From the NCBI GenBank assembly GCA_005779525.1, contig SXIZ01000252.1:1-9222 (forward strand): a stretch of 9,222 bases of DNA. Direction: 5' to 3'. Shown one piece after another: positions 1 to 5,567 of this stretch; the first letter of the stretch is position 1; every line of letters starts with the position of its first letter. This DNA comes from Methylococcaceae bacterium. GTDB lineage: Bacteria; Pseudomonadota; Gammaproteobacteria; Methylococcales; Methylomonadaceae. Made by a program: the position numbers and the translations under genes. The notes under the pieces are model-generated. The model was not told the origin of the DNA. It made no database searches and was given only the letters and a program-made list of their open reading frames with translations.

Positions 1-307
1 CGCAGTTACTGACGAAGCAGATTCCCCACGCGAATTAGGGGTGGGGCGTTATCTCATGAATCCTGATGGGCAATCGGTCGAATTCGCGTTAGTGGTTGCC
101 GATGATAGCCAGCGCCAAGGCATAGGGTCTCGTATTATGAAGGCCCTGATCCATAAAGCCAAATCCAAAGGCATTACCTTTTTTGAAGGCGAAGTCCTAG
201 CCGTTAACCAACCGATGTTAAGATTTGTAGAAAAATTAGGCTTTAGTGTCGAAAAAATCGCCGACGAGCAGCAAGTTTTGCGCGTAGTGAAGGATTTACG
301 CGGTTAG
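1..307 (+). CDS. GNAT acetyltransferase domain, 3' end of a larger gene (Pat-like)
   Basis: The reading frame is open to the left edge (first whole codon at base 2) and stops at 305-307, so only about 101 C-terminal residues are visible. They carry a GNAT core: a strand ending EFALVVADD, then the acetyl-CoA pyrophosphate-binding loop RQGIGS (R/QxxGxG/A type), a helix, and the late motif NQPMLRFVEKLGF found in most GNAT enzymes. The lead-in RELGVGRYLMNPDG resembles the C-terminal GNAT domain of Pat/YfiQ-type proteins, where an acyl-CoA-synthetase-like region is fused to a protein-lysine acetyltransferase; this assignment is from memory. A GTG at 41 could be read as a start, but the homologous sequence continues upstream, so I treat the gene as truncated by the window. 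A stand-alone GNAT enzyme is the alternative. A strong palindromic repeat begins 8 bp after the stop. Confidence 0.75.
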   Translation, partial: AVTDEADSPRELGVGRYLMNPDGQSVEFALVVADDSQRQGIGSRIMKALIHKAKSKGITFFEGEVLAVNQPMLRFVEKLGFSVEKIADEQQVLRVVKDLRG

Positions 308-314
308 AGAGTCT

Positions 315-399
315 GTAGCCAGAATGCAGCTCTGGGTAATCCGGGAAATCGAAGCTTCGAATTCCTGGATTCCGCTCTGTTGCATTCAAGCAGCTCGCT
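315..399 (+). repeat. Palindromic repeat, copy A (REP/MITE-like, CCGGAT family)
   Basis: This ~85-bp non-coding stretch aligns along its length with 2273-2356 in the same orientation. Its 34-nt core (338-371) is a near-perfect palindrome centred on AAGCTT, and differs from the core of copy B at only three positions. The outer ends (GTAGCCAGAATGCAGC and GTTGCATTCAAGCAGC) are also roughly complementary, so the whole unit can fold into one long hairpin. It starts just after the acetyltransferase stop codon and could help end transcription, but there is no T-tract typical of an intrinsic terminator. Repeats of the type GTAGCCCGGATGAAGC...GCAATCCGGG are common in gammaproteobacterial intergenic regions. 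Confidence 0.75.
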
Positions 400-443
400 T
401 AAGCGTTATCTGTAGCGGTACAAGGCTCTTTTAAACAAGACAA

Positions 444-472
444 TTCATCTGGTATTTTGCATCGTTTATAAT
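444..472 (+). promoter_or_regulatory. Candidate sigma-70 promoter of parDE
   Basis: A perfect -10 hexamer TATAAT lies at 467-472. A poor -35, TTCATC at 444-449, matches the consensus at three of six positions and sits at the standard 17-bp spacing. Transcription would start around 479, giving a short leader before the parD ATG at 505. No other gene start is nearby. Confidence 0.45.
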
Positions 473-485
473 ATTTGATAAATAT
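471..485. promoter_or_regulatory. AT-rich palindrome, candidate ParD operator
   Basis: ATATTT-gat-AAATAT is a perfect 15-bp palindrome with 6-bp arms. It overlaps the end of the -10 box and the expected transcription start of parD. Ribbon-helix-helix antitoxins of this family usually repress their own promoter by binding short palindromes in this position. The assignment rests on placement and symmetry only. Confidence 0.35.
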
Positions 486-504
486 ACCTAAGAGAGTTTG
501 TGTT

Positions 505-762
505 ATGCCATCCAGCTACGCCCTTGGCGATCATTTCGAAAATTTTATCCGTCAACAAGTTGCCAGTGGCCGCTATGCGAATGCCAGCGAGGTGATACGT
601 GAAGCCTTGCGCGGTTTAGAAAACCGTGAACGCTTGCAAAACATTGAACTTGAAGAATACCGCGCAAAAATCCGCGAGGGCATGGCATCGGAGTCTAAAC
701 CCGCCGAGGCGGTCTTTTCTCGCTTGGAAGCGAAATATCAGGGAATGCTGGATCAGAATTGA
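505..762 (+). CDS. parD: ParD-like ribbon-helix-helix antitoxin
   Basis: This 85-residue protein is the antitoxin and autorepressor of a type II toxin-antitoxin pair. The N-terminal strand (SSYALGDHFENFIRQQV) followed by SGRYANASEVIREALRGLENRE at about residues 21-42 is the typical ParD/CopG-family DNA-binding ribbon-helix-helix. The charged C-terminal half (about 43-85) would be the toxin-binding tail. I chose ATG 505 because a purine-rich AGAGAG (491-496) lies 8 nt upstream and the ParD homology begins there. An in-frame TTG at 475 would start inside the promoter/operator region. The stop overlaps or nearly abuts the toxin start (TTGA at 759-762; ATG at 771), so the two genes are translationally coupled. 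Confidence 0.85.
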   Translation: MPSSYALGDHFENFIRQQVASGRYANASEVIREALRGLENRERLQNIELEEYRAKIREGMASESKPAEAVFSRLEAKYQGMLDQN

Positions 763-1060
763 CACTTAAGATGGAATGCCGTTTTTCCGATGTCGCCGAA
801 AGTGATTTGGAGGAAATTGCCGATTTTATCGCCAGCGACAATCCGCGTCGGGCGTTGTCATTTGTGCAAGAAATACGCGAACGTTGCCAAAATTTGACCC
901 AATTTCCCGAAGCAGCGCCCTTACGTGAAGCATTAGGTCCAGCTATTCGTGTAGTAGCATTCGGAAGATATGTTATTTTTATATCTTATGTTCCGATGTG
1001 CTTAGAGTAGAGCGCATTTTGGCTGCTGCGCGTTTTGTTACTAAAGAGTATTTTAAATAA
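759..1060 (+). pseudogene. parE: ParE-like (RelE/ParE superfamily) toxin, frameshifted
   Basis: The product should be a small toxin neutralised by the upstream ParD-like protein; ParE toxins act on DNA gyrase, while other superfamily members cleave mRNA. Visible family features are AESDLEEIADFIASDNPRRALSFVQEIRERC, then a proline-rich turn and GPAIRVVAFGRYVIF. After that phenylalanine the frame runs into ISYVPMCLE and a stop at 1008-1010. The next frame instead reads YILCSDVLRVERILAAARF, the expected C-terminal strand, and ends at TAA 1058-1060. Restoring one T in the T5 run at 976-980 gives a normal 100-residue ParE. The last strand is missing from the truncated form, so toxin activity is doubtful unless the lesion is a sequencing error or is bypassed. 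The start is either TTG 759, overlapping the antitoxin stop, or ATG 771; neither has a clear ribosome binding site. Confidence 0.75.
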
Positions 1061-1227
1061 ATAAACCCGAAATTCGCTTCGTAGCTTCCAGACGATCTCG
1101 CGAATTTGACCCAGCAACTTAAATAGCTTGCCAGATAATTAGGTGATGTATTTTTTTCTTTTTATGGCACTGGTTAATATTTTGTATGTTATTGAATTTA
1201 AATTTATATTATCTTTCTTCAAATATT

Positions 1228-1274
1228 TTAGACATCCTACAAGACGCAATGTTTACGTCTTGTAGGATGTCTAA
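1228..1274. repeat. Perfect 19-bp-arm palindrome with 9-nt loop
   Basis: The left arm TTAGACATCCTACAAGACG (1228-1246) and its exact reverse complement (1256-1274) are separated by CAATGTTTA. No mismatch occurs in the stem, and there is no U-tract on either side, so it is not a classical intrinsic terminator. It ends directly against GGTTCGGCGTCAT at 1275. It could be a hairpin site of a mobile unit, a REP-like element, or a transcription barrier protecting the downstream gene. Confidence 0.85.
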
Positions 1275-1287
1275 GGTTCGGCGTCAT
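1275..1287 (+). repeat. Left member of 13-bp inverted repeat around the DUF2971 gene
   Basis: GGTTCGGCGTCAT is the exact reverse complement of ATGACGCCGAACC at 2162-2174. It sits 32 bp before the ATG of the enclosed gene and directly after the long palindrome. Confidence 0.7.
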
Positions 1288-1319
1288 ATCAGCGTGCATG
1301 ACCAATCCCGGGCTCCGAG

Positions 1320-2165
1320 ATGAGTGAATCAACACCTAATCCACGTCCTCTTGCACCTCTCGGAAGTGTCGAGCCCCACGCGCTATTCATGCGCATCCCG
1401 TCAGATGACCAACTGCTGTACAAGGTTATGACGGTCGAGAACCTATTAAGGTCGGTCACCAACAACTATCTCCATTTCAATCGTATCGATAGCTATTCCG
1501 ACTTTCTAAACGCCGACGAAAATGACGGGCGGCAGTTGCCGAAGGATCAACATCTCAATACTGCCACAAGATTCCAGAAGGCCCCCGACTTCTCTGCGGC
1601 CGACTACTACGACCAATGCAGGAGCAGAACCTACGCTTGCTGTTTTTCGATCGAGAATTCCCCTTACATCTGGGAGATCTACGCCAACGGAAGCGAGAAG
1701 GGAAAAGCCTGCGTCGTGTTCGAGTTCGGGAAGCTGAGGGCTATGCTCAACTCGGAACTAAACCTCGGGGGCGCTGTTCTTCTCTATGAAAGCAATTGCT
1801 GCCGTCAGATATTCTCCGTGAATTACAGGTTGGTCAATTATGTACCTTGGGGTACCCATCAAACCAACGAGGAGCATCTGTCGAATCCAATCCTTTACAC
1901 ATACCTAAAGGACAGCGACCGCTTCCGCGAAGAGCGGGAATTGCGCATTTCTCTGTCTGCCATCGGCATCGGGCATTTCGCCCTAAAGGACGGCTCGCTG
2001 ATTGAATTTCCGTCTTCTTTGCAACTTGGATTCGACTTTCGGACTGCAATCGCCAGTGCTGCCATTCGGGAAATACTGCTTGCTCCTGAAGCCGATTCGA
2101 GCTTTCTTAAGAACGAATTGAGCAAACTCCGTATTGTGCCTGCGCCAACATCGGAGAAGAAATGA
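1320..2165 (+). CDS. DUF2971-like protein
   Basis: This 281-residue soluble protein has no signal peptide or membrane segment and no known biochemical role. Its pattern matches my memory of DUF2971. LLYKVMTVENLLRS (about 32-45) is the family's LYKY-like opening, followed by YLHFNRIDSYSDF, then ACCFS at 106-110 with W118 and Y121 (family pattern CFS...W..YA..H.G). Next come KACVVFEF (about 129-136) and FREERELRIS (202-211; family pattern W..E.E.R). AIREILLAP near 248-256 fits the family's closing strand. Such genes are often seen as isolated cargo of mobile elements, integron arrays and defence-rich regions. No good ribosome binding site precedes ATG 1320; upstream in-frame starts are absent. 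The gene is visibly GC-richer than its neighbours (1681-1740 is 36 of 60 G+C; 3121-3180 in the next gene is 22 of 60), which suggests acquisition. It is enclosed by a perfect 13-bp inverted repeat whose right member overlaps the stop codon. Confidence 0.65.
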   Translation: MSESTPNPRPLAPLGSVEPHALFMRIPSDDQLLYKVMTVENLLRSVTNNYLHFNRIDSYSDFLNADENDGRQLPKDQHLNTATRFQKAPDFSAADYYDQCRSRTYACCFSIENSPYIWEIYANGSEKGKACVVFEFGKLRAMLNSELNLGGAVLLYESNCCRQIFSVNYRLVNYVPWGTHQTNEEHLSNPILYTYLKDSDRFREERELRISLSAIGIGHFALKDGSLIEFPSSLQLGFDFRTAIASAAIREILLAPEADSSFLKNELSKLRIVPAPTSEKK

Positions 2166-2174
2166 CGCCGAACC
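2162..2174 (-). repeat. Right member of 13-bp inverted repeat around the DUF2971 gene
   Basis: ATGACGCCGAACC overlaps the TGA stop at 2163-2165 and is the perfect reverse complement of 1275-1287. Beyond it, after a 5-nt insertion (AAAGG), TTAGA at 2180-2184 echoes the TTAGA that follows the left member on the opposite strand, so the symmetry is a little longer than 13 bp. Confidence 0.7.
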
Positions 2175-2606
2175 AAAGGTTAGATTGTCTGGGCGTAGCG
2201 AACGGCAATCTTTACCGTTTGTTGGACAAGCTCGAACCATAGACTCGCTGCTGACTTTTAAATAGCCAGCCAGTAGCCCGGATGAAGCTCTGCGCAATCC
2301 GGGAAATCGAAGCCTCGAGTTCCCGGATTTCACCCTGTTTTATCCAGATTACTCGCTACTTGCTATCGCGCCTACACCTTAACTTTACGTTAGAGTAAAA
2401 ACTTGTGAATTTCAGAAAGTCCTTTTAAAGTCACTCGATATGCTCTCCCTTGCTTTGTGGGAATAAACTTCTTAATTCCATCAATTTGAATATTTACGCA
2501 GCGTTTTATGCGTATAAGTTTTGGAAAAAACAGAAAACCCAGCTAAAGTATCAGTGTTAAAGAGATATGAGATTGATTGTTGATAACCCAAACAAGTTGA
2601 ATCAAG
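2166..2606. other. Intergenic region with repeat copy B and small hairpins
   Basis: No gene is supported here. The first ~100 bp can form small hairpins, such as AACGG (2200-2204) with CCGTT (2214-2218). Repeat copy B follows. The remaining ~250 bp leading to the SPFH gene contain only one small perfect stem, TACGCA (2495-2500) with TGCGTA (2509-2514). I found no convincing promoter for the SPFH gene; TATAAG at 2513-2518 is a possible -10 without a well-spaced -35. Confidence 0.5.
2273..2356 (+). repeat. Palindromic repeat, copy B (REP/MITE-like, CCCGGAT family)
   Basis: This is the same unit and orientation as 315-399. It opens with GTAGCCCGGATGAAGC, has the 34-nt palindromic core at 2296-2329 (AATCCGGGAA ... 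TTCCCGGATT), and closes with TTTATCCAGATTAC, which is roughly complementary to the opening. Compared with copy A, the ATCCGGG/CCCGGAT pairs are better preserved here, while the core has three differences. It separates the DUF2971 gene from the SPFH gene. Confidence 0.75.
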
Positions 2607-3893
2607 ATGAGCGAAGATTTTTTAAAAAACCGTATGCCTGGTTTTAACCTGCTGGACAGCAAGTTCGCGTTTATTGGACTTAGCGCAGCCGTTTTGGGAA
2701 TATTGTACTTTTGTTTTGGCATTAATAATGCCGGGGAACGAACCGTGGTGCAGTATCCTACGGGAACTTTAATAGTTAAATTTTCACCTGGCATTTATTT
2801 TAAAGGCTTTGGGTTTACTCAACCGTATTGGGATGTGTACACCTATGATTTTGACAAGGAAGGCTCTGCGGGTAAAAGTAACGAAAACAGTCTCGTTGCC
2901 AATGGGATAGCCGTGCGCTATCAAGATGGGGGAACTGGCACGGTGTTTGGTAAGGCACGTTTTGCCTTGCCGACGGACGAAGAAACGATGCTGCGTTTAC
3001 ACAAAGATTTTCGTGACCGTGCGGCTATCGCACAAAAACTGATCCGAACCGTCACTGAAGAATCCATGAACTTAACTGCGGGGTTAATGACTTCGGAAGA
3101 AGCCTATGCGGAAAAGCGCGGAATTTTTACGCAGTGGGCAGAACAACAAGTAGCGGATGGTAAGTTTTTTACAGAATTAAAATCCGTGACTGAAAAGCAG
3201 GAGGCTACCAATGAGCATATGACCCGTAATATTCCGGTGATTAAATACGGTGCGGACGGACTGCCCGTGCAACATGCGAGTGATTTCAAAATGTACGGAA
3301 TTAAAGTCAATGGCTTTCAGATTACCGATTGGGATTTTGAACAAAAAACCCTGGATCAAATTTCGCGCAAACGCGAGGCGACTATGGGCATTATAACTGC
3401 CAAAGCCGATGCCGAACGTGCGCGTCAAGAAGCATTAACCGCAGAAGAGCAGGGTAAGAAAAATGTTATGGTAGATCGCTATGCCAAGGAACAGGAAAAG
3501 GTTCAGGCGGTGGTCGATGCCGAAAAAGAAAAAGAAGTGGCGGTCACTAAAGCTACCCAAGCTGTCTTAGTGGCAGAACAAGGCAAACTGGAAGCTGAAC
3601 AAAAGCGACTCGCCGCAATTGCGTATAAGCAGGAGCAAATTTTGCGCGGGGAAGGCGATGGCGAATACAAACGTTTGGTCATGAGTGCCGACGGTGCCTT
3701 GGCTACTAAACTAGAAGCCTGGAAAACTGTACACTTGCGCTATGCCGAAGCCATTGAAAAACAAAAATGGGTGCCGGATATTCAGCTAGGAGGAAATGCT
3801 GGCAATAGTAATGCTGCGAATGATTTGATCGATATGTTAAAAGTACAAACCGCCAAGGAATTGAAGTTGGATATGAGTGTGAAAGGTAATTAA
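2607..3893 (+). CDS. SPFH/band-7 domain membrane protein
   Basis: This 428-residue protein looks like a member of the stomatin/prohibitin/flotillin/HflK superfamily, which forms membrane-bound oligomeric scaffolds or cages. One hydrophobic segment at about residues 20-39 (AFIGLSAAVLGILYFCFGI) would anchor it, followed by GERTVVQYPTGT and PGIYFKGFG, an opening typical of band-7 domains. The SPFH fold probably spans about 40-245. A long Ala/Glu/Lys-rich coiled coil follows (about 245-345, rich in ADAERARQEA-like segments), then a Gly/Asn linker and an amphipathic tail. I chose ATG 2607; only a weak AAG precedes it, and Met10 at 2634 is a less likely alternative. No NfeD, HflC or protease partner lies beside it, so its subtype and client are unknown. 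Similar proteins also occur in large phages; nothing else here looks phage-like. Confidence 0.8.
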   Translation: MSEDFLKNRMPGFNLLDSKFAFIGLSAAVLGILYFCFGINNAGERTVVQYPTGTLIVKFSPGIYFKGFGFTQPYWDVYTYDFDKEGSAGKSNENSLVANGIAVRYQDGGTGTVFGKARFALPTDEETMLRLHKDFRDRAAIAQKLIRTVTEESMNLTAGLMTSEEAYAEKRGIFTQWAEQQVADGKFFTELKSVTEKQEATNEHMTRNIPVIKYGADGLPVQHASDFKMYGIKVNGFQITDWDFEQKTLDQISRKREATMGIITAKADAERARQEALTAEEQGKKNVMVDRYAKEQEKVQAVVDAEKEKEVAVTKATQAVLVAEQGKLEAEQKRLAAIAYKQEQILRGEGDGEYKRLVMSADGALATKLEAWKTVHLRYAEAIEKQKWVPDIQLGGNAGNSNAANDLIDMLKVQTAKELKLDMSVKGN

Positions 3894-4224
3894 TACCACG
3901 TTTTAGTAGATCATGAGAACTGAAGAAACATGACTATGCGCGCCTAAACATTTTGCTTTTTCATGAACTAAAATATCCCTCAATTAATTCAGCTGAGAAC
4001 ACGCATATCGCTATTTCAGAGATGTGTGATTTAAATACGCCAAAAGCACTGCGCGCGCTTTGCGTGTTATTTAACTCCCGCTAGCTAATTGACTTGCCAC
4101 GGGGATTTGGGTACATTTGTCCACTATTGTTACCTTCTGTGACGCAACCTAGATCCGAGTGCTATTCAAATTCAAAGCACTGGGCACTGTCGCCTAATTT
4201 TCCTGCCTATATTCGTCAAATCCT
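3894..4224. other. Intergenic region before argA
   Basis: No gene is supported in these 331 bp. There is an imperfect bulged hairpin at 4033-4072 (AAATA/CGC/AAAGC segments pairing with GCTTT/GCG/TATTT). A separated 6-bp inverted repeat, AGTGCT (4158-4163) and AGCACT (4176-4181), lies about 45 bp before argA. Neither is a clear terminator or an ArgR box. Confidence 0.5.
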
Positions 4225-5565
4225 ATGTCCTCGAGTTCATCAGACAACCCGCCCAATCAAGATGCATTTGTTAATTGGTTTCGAAGTTCATCGCCCTATA
4301 TACATGCGCATCGAAATCGTACATTTGTTATTTGCATTGAAGGTGAGGCGCTGTTAGATGAAGATTTTGCTCATCATGTGCATGATCTGGCGTTATTGAA
4401 TAGCTTAGGGATTCGGTTAGTTTTGGTACACGGGATCCGTCCGCAAATTGATCAACGCTTGAAAAATTTAAATATCCAGCCGCGCTTTCACGAGCAATTG
4501 CGGATTACCGATGCATTAGCTTTAAATTGTGTTAAAGAAGCGGCAGGCTTAGTGCGCGTCGAGATTGAAGCACGCTTGTCAATGGGGTTGGCGAATTCGC
4601 CGATGGCGGGTGCGAAAATCCGGGTTGTGTCTGGAAATTTTGTGACCGCTAAACCGATAGGGGTGATTAATGGCGTGGATTATGAATATACCGGTAAAGT
4701 GCGGGGTATCGATACCTTAGCGATTAAACAACAATTGGATCAACATAATGTGGTGTTGATGTCGCCCATAGGCTATTCGCCCAGTGGCGAGGTTTTTAAT
4801 TTATCCGCTGAACAGTTGGCGACTGAAATCGCTATTGCGTTAACGGCAGAAAAATTAATTTTATTAACCGAACAAAGCGTGATTCATCCAATTAGCCAAA
4901 AGTTACTGCAGCAGTTGACTACAGAGGAAGCGGAACAGCTACTTTATGATTTTCCAGATTTACCCGTGACCATCGTGAGGGTGTTGCGTGCTGCAATTTA
5001 TGGTTGTCAAGCAGGGGTCGCACGGGTGCATTTGATCGAGCGCAAACTCAATGGCGCGCTATTGCAAGAGCTATTTAGCCGCGATGGCGTTGGAACCTTA
5101 GTCAGTTCAACGCCGTATGAGGAATTAAGGGCAGCGACGCTACAAGATATTGGCGGCATTATGGAATTGATCAGCCCTTTAGAGCAGCAAGGTAAATTGG
5201 TTAAACGTTCTCGTGAAAAACTGGAGATGGAGATTACCGACTACATCGTCATCGAACGTGATCGTATGATTATTGCCTGTACAGCGTTGCATTGTTTGCA
5301 AGATGCGCCTGCGGGAGTGATTGCCTGTATGGCGGTGCATCCTGATTATCAAAATGCGGCAAGGGGTCATCGATTACTGGAATATATTTATAAATGCGCT
5401 AAGCTTCAGTCATTACAGACATTATATGTATTATCCACGCAAACGGTACACTGGTTTATTGAACGCGGCTTTGCACCTGCCGATTTCAAGACTTTGCCAG
5501 CGTCTTTAAAAGCGAGTTATAACCCTCAAAGGAACTCTAAGATCCTTTATCAGACGATCAATTGA
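4225..5565 (+). CDS. argA: N-acetylglutamate synthase (amino-acid N-acetyltransferase)
   Basis: ArgA transfers acetyl from acetyl-CoA to glutamate, the first committed step of arginine biosynthesis, in the cytosol. This 446-residue protein is close to the E. coli length and shows both classical domains. The amino-acid-kinase-like domain (about 30-285) contains SLGIRLVLVHGIRPQID (60-76), RLSMGLANSP (117-126) and VVSGNF (134-139), and ends with ARVHLIERKLNGALLQELFSRDGVGT. The GNAT domain (about 300-446) contains ATLQDIGGIMELI, CMAVHPDYQNAARGHRLL with the acetyl-CoA loop, VHWFIERGF, and the closing SYNPQRNSKIL. The kinase-like domain usually carries arginine feedback inhibition. An in-frame stop at 4195-4197 and the alignment to E. 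coli ArgA support ATG 4225, although no Shine-Dalgarno is visible. Its TGA is almost fused to the cpdA start, so the pair is probably co-transcribed. Confidence 0.95.
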   Translation: MSSSSSDNPPNQDAFVNWFRSSSPYIHAHRNRTFVICIEGEALLDEDFAHHVHDLALLNSLGIRLVLVHGIRPQIDQRLKNLNIQPRFHEQLRITDALALNCVKEAAGLVRVEIEARLSMGLANSPMAGAKIRVVSGNFVTAKPIGVINGVDYEYTGKVRGIDTLAIKQQLDQHNVVLMSPIGYSPSGEVFNLSAEQLATEIAIALTAEKLILLTEQSVIHPISQKLLQQLTTEEAEQLLYDFPDLPVTIVRVLRAAIYGCQAGVARVHLIERKLNGALLQELFSRDGVGTLVSSTPYEELRAATLQDIGGIMELISPLEQQGKLVKRSREKLEMEITDYIVIERDRMIIACTALHCLQDAPAGVIACMAVHPDYQNAARGHRLLEYIYKCAKLQSLQTLYVLSTQTVHWFIERGFAPADFKTLPASLKASYNPQRNSKILYQTIN

Positions 5566-5567
5566 GA

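Larger units (their letters stand above)
1061..1319. other. Intergenic region with AT-rich stretch and palindromes
   Basis: No gene is supported here. Just after parE there is a separated 8-bp inverted repeat, AAATTCGC (1070-1077) and GCGAATTT (1100-1107). Then come a strongly AT-rich stretch (about 1136-1229), the long perfect palindrome at 1228-1274, and the left member of the 13-bp inverted repeat that brackets the next gene. Confidence 0.6.

Noticed and set aside
2195..2220. Intrinsic terminator of the DUF2971 gene
   Set aside because: The AACGG/CCGTT stem is only 5 bp with a 9-nt loop and is not followed by a T-run.
1895..2333. Minus-strand open frames over the DUF2971 gene (1895-2176 and 1983-2333)
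   Set aside because: They are antisense to a gene with clear family motifs, show no recognisable domain, and one runs through repeat copy B.
2543..2794. Minus-strand 83-residue open frame at the SPFH start
   Set aside because: It overlaps the well-supported SPFH membrane segment on the other strand and has no family features.
4157..4182. ArgR (ARG) box before argA
   Set aside because: ATTCA half-sites occur here only as a direct repeat inside AGTGCT...AGCACT. The needed 18-bp GAAT/ATTC palindrome is absent.
4094..4357. Open frame overlapping the argA start in another frame
   Set aside because: It is out of frame with the argA homology, has no family motifs, and its second half is a shadow of argA.
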